A stretch of 64,000 nt of DNA from Talpa occidentalis. Taxonomy: Eukaryota > Chordata > Mammalia > Eulipotyphla > Talpidae. The notes under the pieces were generated by a model that worked only from the letters and a program-made list of their open reading frames with translations, was not told the origin of the DNA and made no database searches. A program made the position numbers and the translations under genes. The stretch is from the NCBI RefSeq assembly GCF_014898055.3, contig NW_023605083.1, forward strand, positions 64,969,715 to 65,033,714. Reading direction: 5' to 3'. Shown in pieces: positions 47,250-58,125 of this stretch (the stretch's first letter is position 1; the number at the start of each line of letters is the position of its first letter).

Positions 47250-48321
47250 TTATTCGTCCCTCTGAGGTTCTAGCTTTAGGATTCCTTGTAGTATTTTTTG
47301 GAGTGGGTGTTTAGTCATAATGAAATTCCAGAGTTTCTGTTTGTCTGGGAAGGTCCTTATTCTTTCTTCATAGAGGAAGGAGAGCTTTGCGGGATAGAGT
47401 ATTCTTGGTTGGCATCTGTTTTCTTGGAGTCTGTTGACTATGTCCCTCCACTCTCTCCTTGCCCGTAGTGTTTCTTCAGAGAAGTCCGATGTCAGCCTGA
47501 TTGATTTTCCTTTGAATGTTATCTGTTTCTTCCCTCTTGTCAGCTTCATTATTTTTTCTTTGTCCTGGATTCTTGGGAGCTTTACTATTATGTGTCTTGC
47601 TGTATTTTTCCTTTCGTCATGGAAGTTTGGTGTTCTTCTTGCTTCTTGTATATCAATTTTCAGCTCCTTCTTCACATTTGGGAAGTTCTCTTCAATTATC
47701 TCCTGGAATATTTTCTCTGTTCCTACATCTCTCTCCTCTCCTTCTGGAATTCCTATAAGTCTTATATTTCCTTTCCTCATGGAGTCAGATAGTTCCCGAA
47801 GTCTTTCTTCGTTCTTTTTCCTTCGTACTTCTCTTTCCTTTTCTGTTTTGGTTCTTTTTATTTCTGTGTCTTCAAGAGTACTTATTCGTTCTTCCATTTC
47901 ATCTATTCTGTTTTCATTGCTTTTCCCAGAGTTCTTTAGTTCCTCCATTAATTCTTTGATCTCCTGCATTTCTTTTTGTTTCCCTCTTTATGGACTCAAT
48001 TTCATTCTTCTGATCATTGATTATTTTTCTCATATCATTGTTTTCCTTTATGACTTCTGTCAGTTTTTTAATCACAGCAATTTTAAATTCTCTTTCTGGA
48101 AGTCTCAGAAGTTCTTCCAAGTTACTGTCGTTGTAAACTGGAGGGTGGTTTTCTTTTTGTGGTGTGCTTTTTTCCTGAGGAGTTGTTAGGTTGCGTGTGG
48201 TTCTGCTACTCCCTACTGTCTGTTTTCTAATTTGTCGTATGCATTGGAACACTGTGTTGCTCGAACTGGCCGGCATCTTGGGTGAACTTCTCCGCTCCCC
48301 TCTGGCTCCTCCAGGAGCCAT
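47250..48321 (-). pseudogene. L1 ORF1 (RNA-binding protein), one frameshift
   Basis: A 135-residue frame starting MAPGGARGERR (48321) continues, after a shift near 47960, as a frame to 47250. Together they give the usual ORF1p layout: an N-terminal region, a coiled coil (NENRIDEMEERISTLED), an RRM-like part with IRLIGIPEGEERD and the C-terminal domain. ORF1p coats L1 RNA as a trimer; here it is disrupted. Confidence 0.88.
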
Positions 48322-48329
48322 CTCTGGCT

Positions 48330-49520
48330 TCTGAGGGAGCTTTCTGCTGGTTTCAGGCAGTCTTTACTGAAGAAATGTCCCTGTTCTAAAATGGCGACGA
48401 GGGATTCAGTCCCTGCGCTTCTGGTCTCAGGCACACTCTTCTGCGCGCCCGGTCTGCCCCGGACGTGGGTGCCTGTTCCCTCTGTGGGCTCAGACTGCTG
48501 ATAGGAAGGGGCCTGGCGTGAGCTAACTCCTCAGCTGGCCACTGTCTCCTCCGGGAGCCTTCTGCCCTTTTTAAGCAGTCTTAAGAAATTTCCCCGTTCT
48601 ATGGGGTGTTAGTGACTTTTTTTTCCTGGTCGCTAGGTGGCGCCAGAGATCTCTCCTATTGTCCTTGGGGGGGCTGTTTTTCGCCCCCCCCCACCCCGTG
48701 GGTCAGGGAACAGAGTGGGAATGGTAGGGTAAACCTTAATGGCTTTGGAGTGCTGTGTCTGCCTTGTGCCCCACCGTCGTGGAGAACCCACGCCCCGAAT
48801 TTCATGCCCCGGGTCTCAGTTCCAAAGCCCTCAGGTCCAGGACGCGGGCTGTAGCCCAGTTCAGTGGCGCGGGAATGGCGCCTTTTGCACCCGCTTCCGT
48901 GCCTGTGCACCTGGTTCCTGCTTACTCAGTGAGGGACTTTCACCCCAGTGAGGGCCTCCGCGCGTCTCCCCGCAAGCCTAGGTCACAGGCTGGGCAGCTG
49001 CGATCCCGATCCGCGTTTGCTTTTCAAGCGCACCAAGCGCGCTGCTTTTCCGCGCAAGCTTAACGGCCGGCCCGGGGCTGTGTGCAGGTCTCCTCCAGAG
49101 TCTCTTTGTTCTCTAATGGCGCCCGGAGCCATTGGCTCACTGCCGCGGTGAATCCTGCAGGGTTCTCCACAGCTCCCGTTCACGGGGTGTGGTGGCTGCA
49201 ATAGTTCCTTTCCACTCACAGTCCCGCTTGCTGCGTCGTTTGTTCTTGTTGGTCGTTTTAGTTTGTTGTTTTCCTCCTCTCTGCCGGTCGGAGAGTGCCG
49301 ACTCTGTGGGCGGGGGAGGGGAGCAGGGTTCTGCGCTTTCCTCCCTTCTAGTCCTCTTTTATGGCAACTTTCTTCTTCGGGCAGTTTGCTGGAGTCACCC
49401 GTTTATCTTCCGTGTCCCGGTTCTCACTGGGACCTGCCGCTTTTCCTCCCTATTAACTTTTTTTAATGGGAGATCTTACTCGCAGCGTCTCCTCGCTGCC
49501 ATGTTGCTCTGCCCTCTTAT
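48330..49520 (-). promoter_or_regulatory. L1 5' UTR, GC- and CpG-rich promoter region
   Basis: The end of the L1, rich in CpG (for example around 48940-49080 and 49290-49320). L1 5' UTRs hold an internal sense promoter and often an antisense one; the antisense direction here points along the + strand toward unit 3. Activity is inferred, not shown. Confidence 0.6.
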
Positions 49521-49531
49521 CTAAGGCTTTT

Positions 49532-50612
49532 GACTATTAAACTGCTGTGGCTTTGGGCAGTTGAACCAGTGGGGAAGAGGGGTGTCTGAGAGAAGCTGCC
49601 GGCTTGCCACTTACGGTGTTGGCTTGGTCCTTGGACTCTGCTCAGACGATGCTAACTGGGGTCTGACTCTCAGCATCTGGCCACATGCCAGCCTGTGAAT
49701 TCTCTCCCTCCCTCCCTCCCTTTTTCTCACTGTGTAAATAAATCCTGTTGTTGTTGTTTCACACTGTGTCTACTTTGGGCTTGTATCTGCAGTTATACAC
49801 TGGCATTCAGCTGTGGGGTGAGGAAGCACCAACCAGGTCAAGCCCCTGCCCTCTGTGGTCAGTGTCAGGAGGACTGCCTCTGTGAAGAGACTCTGCGCTT
49901 ACCACTGCAAGCGCAGCCTTCCTTTCTCCCAATACTCTGGCCACCGAAGTGGGGGTTTTCTCCTGCACCAAATGATCCTGTGACGTCGGAGGACACCTCG
50001 AGCCCTGAATTCAATTCTGTTCTGACAGTAACTGGAGACAACACAGATCGCACAAAGGGAGGGCTCAGTCCAACAAGATCAGTATGAAGTCCAGCTTGTC
50101 ACTTGTGCTTCTGACTGACCTGCTATAAATCAGAGGTGCCCAATCCTTTAGGCTTTATCATTTGTTTAGACAACTGAAAGAACTCAGGAAAGCCGTTTTC
50201 TTACTAGATTAACAGTTTATTATAAAACAATGCAGGTCAGGAACAGTCAAATGGCGGAGGGCGGGGGCTAATAGGACACGGTATGTGGGAAGGCCCTGGT
50301 GGCTCCAGAACCTGTCCAGGTGTGTCCCTCCCCACTCACATCTACATGGTCCCCAACCTGGACCCTGGAACTTAGGATTTTTATGGAGGCGTCATTAAGT
50401 AGGCCTGGTTGGTTAAACCATTGGCTGTTGATGATTGAATCAACCTCCCATCCCTCTCCCCTCCCCAGAGGTCTGGAGGTGAGACTGAAAGTTGCAACCC
50501 TGTAATCACAGGATGGGTTCCCCTGGTAACCAGTTCCCAACCTGAGGCTGCCCCAAAGCACTGGCCTCCTCCATGGCCAGCAGTCACCTCATTACTGATA
50601 CGTGATTTCAGG
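49532..50612. other. Spacer and MaLR-like LTR relic, unit 2
   Basis: Continues unit 1 homology (19598-21150) after the L1. The MaLR-like relic (about 50000-50610) is uninterrupted here and gives the empty site for the LTR at 20528. Confidence 0.55.
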
Positions 50613-51435
50613 TTTCCAGGCCTAGTCTCCCAGCCAGGAATGGATCCCAGGCTGCAGTGACAGCGCCGAGTCCCAGGCACTCGACCACTGCTGGTTGGTG
50701 TCTCACAAAGCCGCAGCAGGAACTTGGAAGACACTCAGGAAAGCAAGTCAAAAGAGGCTGATTTGTTTAGAGGGGAAAAAAAAATTATATTATTATTTTT
50801 TAAAGATTTATATATTTATGCATACAAGAGCTGGGGGATAGGCCAGAGGTGTGGGGGGTGAGAGGATTCACCAGAGACCAAGTGGGGAACAGAACAGGCA
50901 GATTGACGAAAGTACACTGCTGAGGGGAGCAGCGGGAGAGTCAGGAGAGGTCTGCTGTACCATGTGGGTAGCTCCCTGGCTGGCCTGGGATCGAACTTGT
51001 GTTGCAGTGGCTGCGGACAGTTTCATAGGTTGTGTCTTAATGCCTTGCGCCACCAGGGAGGCCCCAAGAAAAAGTTTATTAAGTAGAAAGGGAACAGAAC
51101 TAAAGTGGACTCCCAGGCTGGTGGAACCAGGCTAGGGAGGGGCAAGGGAGCCCAGTGGAGTCATGTCTCAGGGAATGTAGACCTTCTTTCCCTAATTATT
51201 CTAAAGCTTCACCAGTCTCTTTGTGATTGGTTAGTTCTCAGCAGTCTCACTCACTGCCCTAATGTCGCTGTGCCCAGAATGAAGTCTGTGTCCCAGCCCT
51301 TATCTTAGCATACATTTCTTTCTCATCCTTGTTCTAGAATGTCCAGTTGCCCCTAGTCCTGGGGTGTTTGATTAGTTTCCTTTGGAATTTGTTGCCCTTA
51401 TCTGTGGAGCCTCCTTCCTCCTCTGAGGCTTTTCC
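50613..51435 (-). mobile_element. LTR family C relic with SINE insertion, unit 2
   Basis: Reverse complement of LTR family C in order. The minus SINE at 50789-51063 sits in its poly(A) region. No other insertions, so it is the reference state for 21152-23637. Confidence 0.78.
50789..51063 (-). mobile_element. tRNA-Glu SINE, minus, intact (unit 2)
   Basis: The tail TTTAAAGATTTATATATTTA is at the left and the tRNA-like head GCGCCACCAGGGAGGCC ends at 51063. Empty-site reference for LTR 22624-23092. Confidence 0.82.
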
Positions 51436-51556
51436 TGTTCCATTCTGACCCTAAGGGCTCTGCGCTTGCCCTATGACTCATTACTACACAAAAAGACAAG
51501 TAGAGATCAAAAGGATTTTAGTAGCTGTGCGTGGGCAAACAAGAACAGAGATCAAG

Positions 51557-51795
51557 GCCTCCCGGGTGGCGCAAGTGGTTAAGATGCAGCACTATGAAAC
51601 TATCTGCAGCCTCCACAGTACGAGTTTGATCCCCTGTCAAGGAGCTACCCTCTTGGTTCAGCAGAGCTCTCCTGTATTTCAGTCAATCTGCCTGTTCTGT
51701 TCCCCACTCTGTCTTTAGTGAATCCTCTCACCCCCCACACCTCTGGTCTGTACCCCAGTTCTTGTATGCATAAATAAATAACTCTTAAAAGAAAG
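51557..51795 (+). mobile_element. tRNA-Glu SINE (unit 3)
   Basis: GGCCTCCCGGGTGGCGCAAG to AACTCTTAAAAG, with GAGATCAA flanks; collinear with 1551-1793 and without the LTR found in unit 2. Confidence 0.85.
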
Positions 51796-54718
51796 GACTG
51801 GAGATCAAACATATTTCTTTTTCTTTTTTTTAAAGACATAATAACAAGTTTATTGTCAGATAACAACAGGACAGCTCTCTGGACACAGAGAGGTCCCAAA
51901 TATATTTCTAATCACACTACATACCGTGAGGGTCACTTCTGGAGGCCTGCAGGTTAGGCCAGAGCTAGAGGCTCTGGACAAAAGAAGTTGAGTCCTGCTC
52001 TGGGTTGGCCCTAGACCCACTCAGGCTCCCCTAGCATCTCTACCCACGAGCAAATGGAGGCCCACAGACCAGGGCTCAATACCCAGGGGGTGGCCATCAA
52101 AAGCACTTAAATAAGGCCGACTTGAACATTTTTAGTTCTGGAGATTTATTTAATGAATTCAAGCTTGTTTAAATATTTCATAAATGGAAAACCCTTCCTA
52201 ATGTGAGCAGTCAAGCTCTAGCTGCCAAGGTCAAGAGTCAAGACTGTCTACCGATCTGTCTTCCATCTACCTCCCTACACATTAGAGTGCTCAGAATGAC
52301 TAAGTGGCCAAAATGTTCCTCAGCGATCATGTGTAATGCGGGCAAACACTGCCTATGTCTAACTGGGGAGCCCTCCCCAATCTTGTGTTGTAAGAAAGTG
52401 GACTTTTGGTATGATTGTGAAACAAGGTTAATATCGCAAGAGTTTGTTTTCTCTGTTGAGAGAGAAGGATGAGACATTAGTCTTTCCTCTTACCTCTAAA
52501 TCTCCCCAAATCCTCCCTGACCTCTAAAACAGTGTCCACCTCCTGTATCAGCGGTAGGGAACCCACAGAGCCCCAGGACACTTGATACAGTGGTTTGTTT
52601 TTTCAGGGGTAAAGTGGACGATGTGACACGTGGTTCTCTAGGGGTCTGAATGGTGTTGGCAGTGAGAAAGCATGTTTAAGGTTTTGGGTCACTTAGCACC
52701 AGATCCCAAGTGGCAGAAGTGCTTATGTGTTATTTAATAAACTGTGTGTGTGTGTTGTTGGGGTAAAGGGAACTATCCCTACTCAAACTCTGGGCTCTGA
52801 GCACAATCCCCATTTTACACAGCACAATGGTGGCGCTGTCACCACGCAACCCTCAGCCTCTCCTTGCATACACAGTGCCTTGGATCTACCTCTACCCCCG
52901 ATCAGGTTGCACCAGGAGCACGCAAGGGCTTCCATCTGTCTCTCAAATCCATGCTCCTATTTCTACCTGCTCTTATCCTCTCTGTAGACATGGAGCCAAG
53001 CAGACGCTTCCCCTCCTACCCTCTTTAAACTTCCCCATTTCTCCTCATACACCCAGAGTCCACTGCCAACTCTTCAGCCTGGCACACATGCTCTGCAGGC
53101 TTGAATTCCACCAACCTCTAAGCCTCAATCTGGGTTGCTCCAGTCACCCCAGACACCAGCACACACTCCAGCTACAGACCTTCCAGGTCCTTCCTGCACC
53201 TCTCGCTCAATTGCAATCTTTCCTCTAAAAAAGCCCTGATCATTTCTTCAAGTATCAAGTTAGAGGAACACGAATCCAAAAACTAATGCAGCTTGCAAAA
53301 ATAATGAAAAAAATGAGGGAAATCTAGTGTTGATAAGGATGTGTAGAGACTTATTTGAACACTGGCAAATTTGTGAAACCTCAAAAATCATTATCATTGA
53401 TTTGTCAAGTTCTGTTTTGTGTGTTTTGGAAAGAGATTTTTTTTTAAAAATCATATCCATTGAGGCATAAAATAAAATGTGCACATCTGAAGTTTACAGT
53501 TCATTGAATCTTCACCAATGGACATACAGGTGTGAATGCCATCACAAAGAAAATATAGAACATTGCCGTCTACTGCAGAAAGTTCCTTTGTACCTTTTGC
53601 AGTCAAATTGCTCTCCTCGCCCTAGGCAACCTCTGACATGATTTCTACATTATGGATGAATTTGGACTATTCTATTGCTTCATGTAAATGGACGCATATA
53701 GTATGAGCAGACTGACTTCTGCTCAGCATGTTTTTAATTTATTTATTCATGTTATTACCTGCATCTGTCATTCATTCCGTATCATTTCTCAGTAATATTC
53801 CATTGAATGCAATACCACCACATGCTTTCCCCTTTTCTATTGGTGGATGGATATTTGAATGGTTTCTAGGTTTCTGCTATTTTGAAAAACGCTCAAGTCT
53901 TATGTTAGACATATACTTTTCTTTCTCTTCACAATTTTCACAAGCAATGTGGTAACTCTCTGGCATGAGACTTCAAATGGGGGCTATCACAGTATAAAAC
54001 GCTGAAGACAACTGCATCTCAATAAAGCTGGAAAAGTGAAATAAAAAGCTATAGAGGAAAGAATTAAGAAGGGTAGAATTTTGGACATGAATGAGAGGCT
54101 ACAAATCCATTAAAATGATAACTAGCAACTAGGCTGAACCGTGAGAAATTATTCAAAACATGATGCAATAAATAAGACTACACAATGGTCAGCATGCCAT
54201 GAAAATGTGTTCTGAAAGCATTTATTTGGATGCATAAAGATTTGACCCTCCCCCTGTGCTGTAGAAATACAAACGGGCAGTGGAATTAGTGATTCTAAGT
54301 AGTTACTGAATACCACCATGTGCCGGACACTGTTCCAGGATTGGAAGAAGACAGACAAGCTCCCCACTCACATGCTGGGGGTGGCGATGCAAGGTTTTAA
54401 TGTCCTGTTTAGATGTAGGGAGATGGTTCCAGTGATAACATTTACTAGACATAGACATTCAACTGAGATGCTCTCCTCTTTCGGAAATGTCCCTTCCTGC
54501 AGGGGTAGCTGAGACCCCGCTGAACTTTGGCTCTTCCATGGTTGTTGCACACTAAGTTGGAGTAGAATCCATATTTGCCCTCACCCTCCCAACTCTCCCC
54601 TACCCCACACCCCACATGATACCACACTGGCCTGGGAACTAAGGTGACTTCAACTTTTGATTGGTGGCTCGACCTGCTCAGGTGTGGGTACTTTGGAACA
54701 GGAAGTGGATGAAAACCT
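51796..54718. other. Non-coding 5' flank of ORM copy 3
   Basis: Collinear with 1794-4725. L1M-like remnant at about 53440-53890 and MIR-like fragment near 54300. No exon seen. Confidence 0.6.
53440..53890 (-). mobile_element. Ancient L1 (L1M-like) remnant, unit 3
   Basis: Collinear copy of 3410-3890. Confidence 0.55.
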
Positions 54719-55018
54719 GCACAATTGCTTCGCAGCGCCTGGATTGAAATCCAGACATGTTAATTGAAACCCTCCAGTCCACGCCCACCTTGGCTCTGAA
54801 AAGACAGACCTTTGTGCCCTAGACACCTCTCCGGGTCAGGGGTCCAAATTACACTTGGAATGTGGATTTTGGGGGAAGGAGAAAAGGTTTTTACAAGGTA
54901 TTTTCCAAACTCTCCCTGGAATGTGTTCCAGTCAGGTTCCCGCCCACAGCTTTGTAAAAAAGTCCCTGCACCCTCCAGCCGCCAGTGCTGCCTAGCTGCA
55001 GGTGTCTCTCATATCAGC
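54719..55018 (+). promoter_or_regulatory. ORM copy 3 proximal promoter and 5' UTR
   Basis: TATA-like TAAAAA at 54955-54960, about 60 bases before the ATG, the best of the three copies. GCACAATTGCTTCGCAG (54719-54735) is a candidate C/EBP site. Assignment of both is inferred from position and consensus. Confidence 0.5.
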
Positions 55019-58000
55019 ATGGCGCTGCCCTGGGCCCTCGCCGTCCTGAGCCTCCTTCCTCTGCTGAGTGCCCAGAGCCCAGAATGTGCCAACTTCACGG
55101 CGAAGCCCATCACCAATGTCACTTTGGACTGGGTGAGTGCCTGCGCACCATTTGGTGATGGTCCGTGCCCTCTCCTGGGTCCTGGGGTGCAGTTCTGATC
55201 CACCAGGTAGAAGTTAGAGGCAATTCATGACCCCCAAAGTCAGTGCCCCATTGCAATTTCTTAGTAGGGAACACTGAGCTAAGCACAGAGGGGTCAACCG
55301 GGCTGGGTGGGTGGTGTTGCATGGAGCGAGCTCTTGCATAGTCCCTCCGCACCTGGAGCCCTGTCTTCCTGTTTGGAAAACGGAGGGACATCAGCCCAAG
55401 ATTCGCCGCAGCTGAGCATCCAGGACTCAGCTCCAGCCTCCATCCCCCCTGGCTTCTCCCCAGCTCTCTGGCAAGTGGTTCTATATCGCTTCGATCTTAC
55501 GACACCCTGAGTTCAATCAGTCCCTTAAAAGTATCGACTCGTACTTCTTCTACTTTGCCCCCAACAAGACGGAGGACAAGATATATTTCAGAGCGTACCA
55601 GACTGTGTAAGACTCCCACACTCCCCGCTTCCTGTCCCTGTTGCTGGATTGTGTGGATCCTCCCTCTTCCTGGTCTCGGCCTCCACGTCCATGGCAGGGG
55701 GAGGGATGACTGTTATGGCCACCTGACTCTTGCCCGAATAACTGATGGGTAATGGTCGACTTCTCCCTGACTGTCTTACTGCTTTTCTCCCCGGCTGTCT
55801 GGTCTAGTGGGGACCGCTGCATTTACATCAGTACTCACTTTTTGGTCCACCGGAAGAATGGGACAATGGTCACCAAAGGTAAGGGTCAGGGGGAGGGGAG
55901 GGTTGGTTAGAGGGAGGGTGGACCAGTGTAAAGGAGGGGAGCAAGGACACAGGACAGGGCTTCAGGCACAGAGAACACAGGACAGACGCCCATGCTGCAC
56001 ACAGCTGTCAGTAATAATTGCACATTTTGAACTCTCGCTGTGTGCCAGGCGCTGCTGAAATGCTTCACAGCAATGAACCCACTGAATTCTCACCTGCAGC
56101 CCTAGGAGAACATTACAGTGATCCGACGAGGAATTGGGGAAACAGAGACCTCAAGTGGTTTCCCCTGTGCCACACACCTGCAATTAGGGCCAGACTCAAA
56201 TCCAGGGCTGACTCCAGACCTGCCTGTCTCTCAACTGCTTTCCCCTTTGGGAGCTAAGGGTGGTGACTTCACCGAGCCCCACTGTCACCACCAGAGGGCA
56301 CCCAGTGGGAGCACAGGAATGCTGACTCCACTGGCAGGCCTCAGGCTCCTGCTGGGCCTCACCTCCTCTGTAGATGGCAGAGGGCCCTGACAACTGGTCT
56401 CCCTGGGAGGATCCATACTACTCAAAAGGGTCAGGACAGGCCTGGCATGCTGTAGGAGCTGGGCCATCTTGTCCTGGTCTTCAACGATGGGGTCTGTGTC
56501 AACCTGGACACCCCCAGTGTCCTGGCCTGTGACAAATGAACCACACTGACCCCTGGCCCGATCTCACCCAGAGGTTTTCTCCTCCAGAAAATGACACAGA
56601 AGTTCATGCCCACCTACTACTCAGCAAGAACCCCAGGACCTTCATGTTATCCTTCTTTCCAGAGGACAAGCAGAAAATGGGAATTGCCATCTATTGTACG
56701 TACCCCAAGATCTCATCGCACCCTGGCCTTGCACCATTAATCTTCCCCTCCTGGGGTTTGGCCCCCAAAACCCCACTCCTCCCTGGTACCCCCTCCCCAG
56801 TATCCCTGCAACCTCAGCCAGCCCCTTGCTCCTTCCTGCAGCTGACAAGCCCCAGTTGAGTGAGGAGCAGCTGAATGAGTTCCATGAAGTCATGGAGTGC
56901 TTGGGCATGCACAAGTCGGAGATGATACTCACTGATGAGAAAAAGGTGAGTGCAAGGAGCGCTGACAGTGCTGCCCTGGACATCCCCAGAGGCCCAGAGA
57001 GGAAAGCTGGCCACCAGGGCTGCACAGCAAGACCAATGTCCTGCTCTGAAGCAGCCTCCTTGCTGCAGGGAGAGCTGAGATTCGCAGAGGCCACGGGGGG
57101 GCCTCTCCAGGAGGGAGAAGGCAGTGGGAATCAGGAAAAATGCTGGATGAGGTGGGGAATGTTGAGAGGCCACCAAGAGGCGGCAGCACAGCCAAGGAGC
57201 TGCAGTGGGAATTTGGGGAAGAGACTCACACAGGGAATTCTCACTGATGACTGCTGCCACCCCCAGGTTTCTCATACTCCTACCAAGAGAATGGATACTG
57301 GGGGTTTTCAAACTGCAGCAAATCCAGGTCACCATCCCAACTGTGTAACCGTCTCCTTAACACTTTCTTTAAACCTGCGGAAGGATTTCCTTGCTGCTAT
57401 TTGATGCAATACTCTGAAATCACAGCGATGATAAGCAGTTTCCGCTTACATGAAAGTACTTCATGATTATGAAAATGAGAAGAGCTTCCTCAGCTTTGCC
57501 CCTAAGGTCATCTCCCTTGACTGCCGTGGCACCCCTCATCTCCTTGCTCCCAGGAACCCTTGGAAAGGCTTATGAACCCAGGCCCTGGAGTTGGTCGCCT
57601 GGCCTGCAGCCTGCCCCTCCACCTACTGGCTGGGAGCCTAGGACAGGCCACGTGGCTGCCCCAACCCTCAGTTGCACCATCTGCAAAATGGGGACGTTGT
57701 GAGGGATTCAGGAGACAGGGCGAAATGCTTGGCAGTTACATGCTCAGGAAGTGCCAGCCTTTCTCCCCCATTGTGGAGGTGAAGAAGCTGATGCTCAGAG
57801 AGGGAAAGCGACTCACTCCAGGTCACACTGCAAGGAAGCAGCCAATCCTGGGCTGCCATCCTGGATGGCCAGTGCCACTGTGCTGCGGTGAGTCCACTCC
57901 TGCCAGCAGACCCTCGCCTCCCACCTATGGTGTTTCCTTCTCCCACTACCTTCTAGGATCAGTGTGGGCCGCTGGAGAAGCAGCACGAGGAAGAGAGGAA

Positions 58001-58031
58001 GAAGGAGCAGGAGGGGGCCAAAGAAGAGTGA
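55019..58031 (+). CDS. ORM1: Alpha-1-acid glycoprotein (orosomucoid), copy 3, six exons
   Basis: Coding exons: 55019-55132, 55464-55606, 55808-55878, 56588-56695, 56842-56945 and 57957-58031 (615 bases, 204 residues), all with GT/AG borders. Signal peptide 1-18, GKWFYIAS at 41-48 and cysteines 23, 90, 165 and 183 as in the family. In exon 3 it reads CIYIST instead of CIYNST, so the N93 sequon is lost; N25, N33, N56, N72, N103 and N111 remain. Exons 2 and 3 carry many of the amino-acid differences from copy 2; others are in exons 4 and 5. Unlike copy 2, the upstream AG before exon 4 is 16 bases away and would shift the frame. No disabling change seen, so this is the copy most like a standard ORM. 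The symbol marks the family only. Confidence 0.93.
56028..56213 (+). repeat. MIR SINE in ORM intron 3 (copy 3)
   Basis: Collinear with 6036-6225 and 28927-29107. Confidence 0.75.
57752..57855 (+). repeat. MIR-like fragment in ORM intron 5 (copy 3)
   Basis: GTGAAGAAGCTGATGCTCAG with CCAGGTCACACTGCAAGG; collinear with 30655-30760. Confidence 0.6.
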
Positions 58032-58119
58032 GCACTGGGTTAGAACATCAGGGAATTTGGGGGTCATTTCCAGCTCTTTCCCCACTCTTTGAACCTCGGT
58101 TCCTTCCCTCAGATGTATC

Positions 58120-58125
58120 AACAAA
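58120..58125 (+). promoter_or_regulatory. Degenerate poly(A) signal of ORM copy 3 (AACAAA)
   Basis: Same position as GGTAAA in copy 2: the context TTCCCTCAGATGTATC is followed by AACAAAG. AACAAA is a weak variant of AATAAA. The two copies have different changes at the same hexamer. Confidence 0.5.

Larger units (their letters stand above)
43165..49520 (-). mobile_element. Near full-length LINE-1, minus strand
   Basis: About 6.36 kb with poly(A) as a T-run at the left, 3' UTR, ORF2, ORF1 and a GC-rich 5' UTR at the right. Target duplication CTAAGGCTTTT at 43154-43164 and 49521-49531; unit 1 has the empty site at about 19587-19597. ORF1 and ORF2 are broken by a few frameshifts and stops, so it is not autonomous. 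It is much better preserved than the L1s at 14317 and 38755, and it inserted after units 1 and 2 separated. Confidence 0.95.
23638..51435 (+). repeat. Tandem segmental duplication, unit 2
   Basis: Collinear with unit 1 (from 1432) and unit 3 (from 51436). Longer than unit 1 because of a 6.4-kb L1 insertion and retained ORM 3' sequence. It carries the intact ORM copy 2 and an AKNA-like exon remnant. Confidence 0.85.

Noticed and set aside
47434..48189. 251-residue + strand frame
   Set aside because: It is the antisense shadow of L1 ORF1, rich in Phe, Ser and Leu as expected from the reverse of an A-rich coding strand.
56694..57404. 236-residue + strand frame through ORM copy 3 intron 4, exon 5 and intron 5
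   Set aside because: It only reads through exon 5 (56842-56945) by chance; the GT/AG sites and the other copies support the spliced model.
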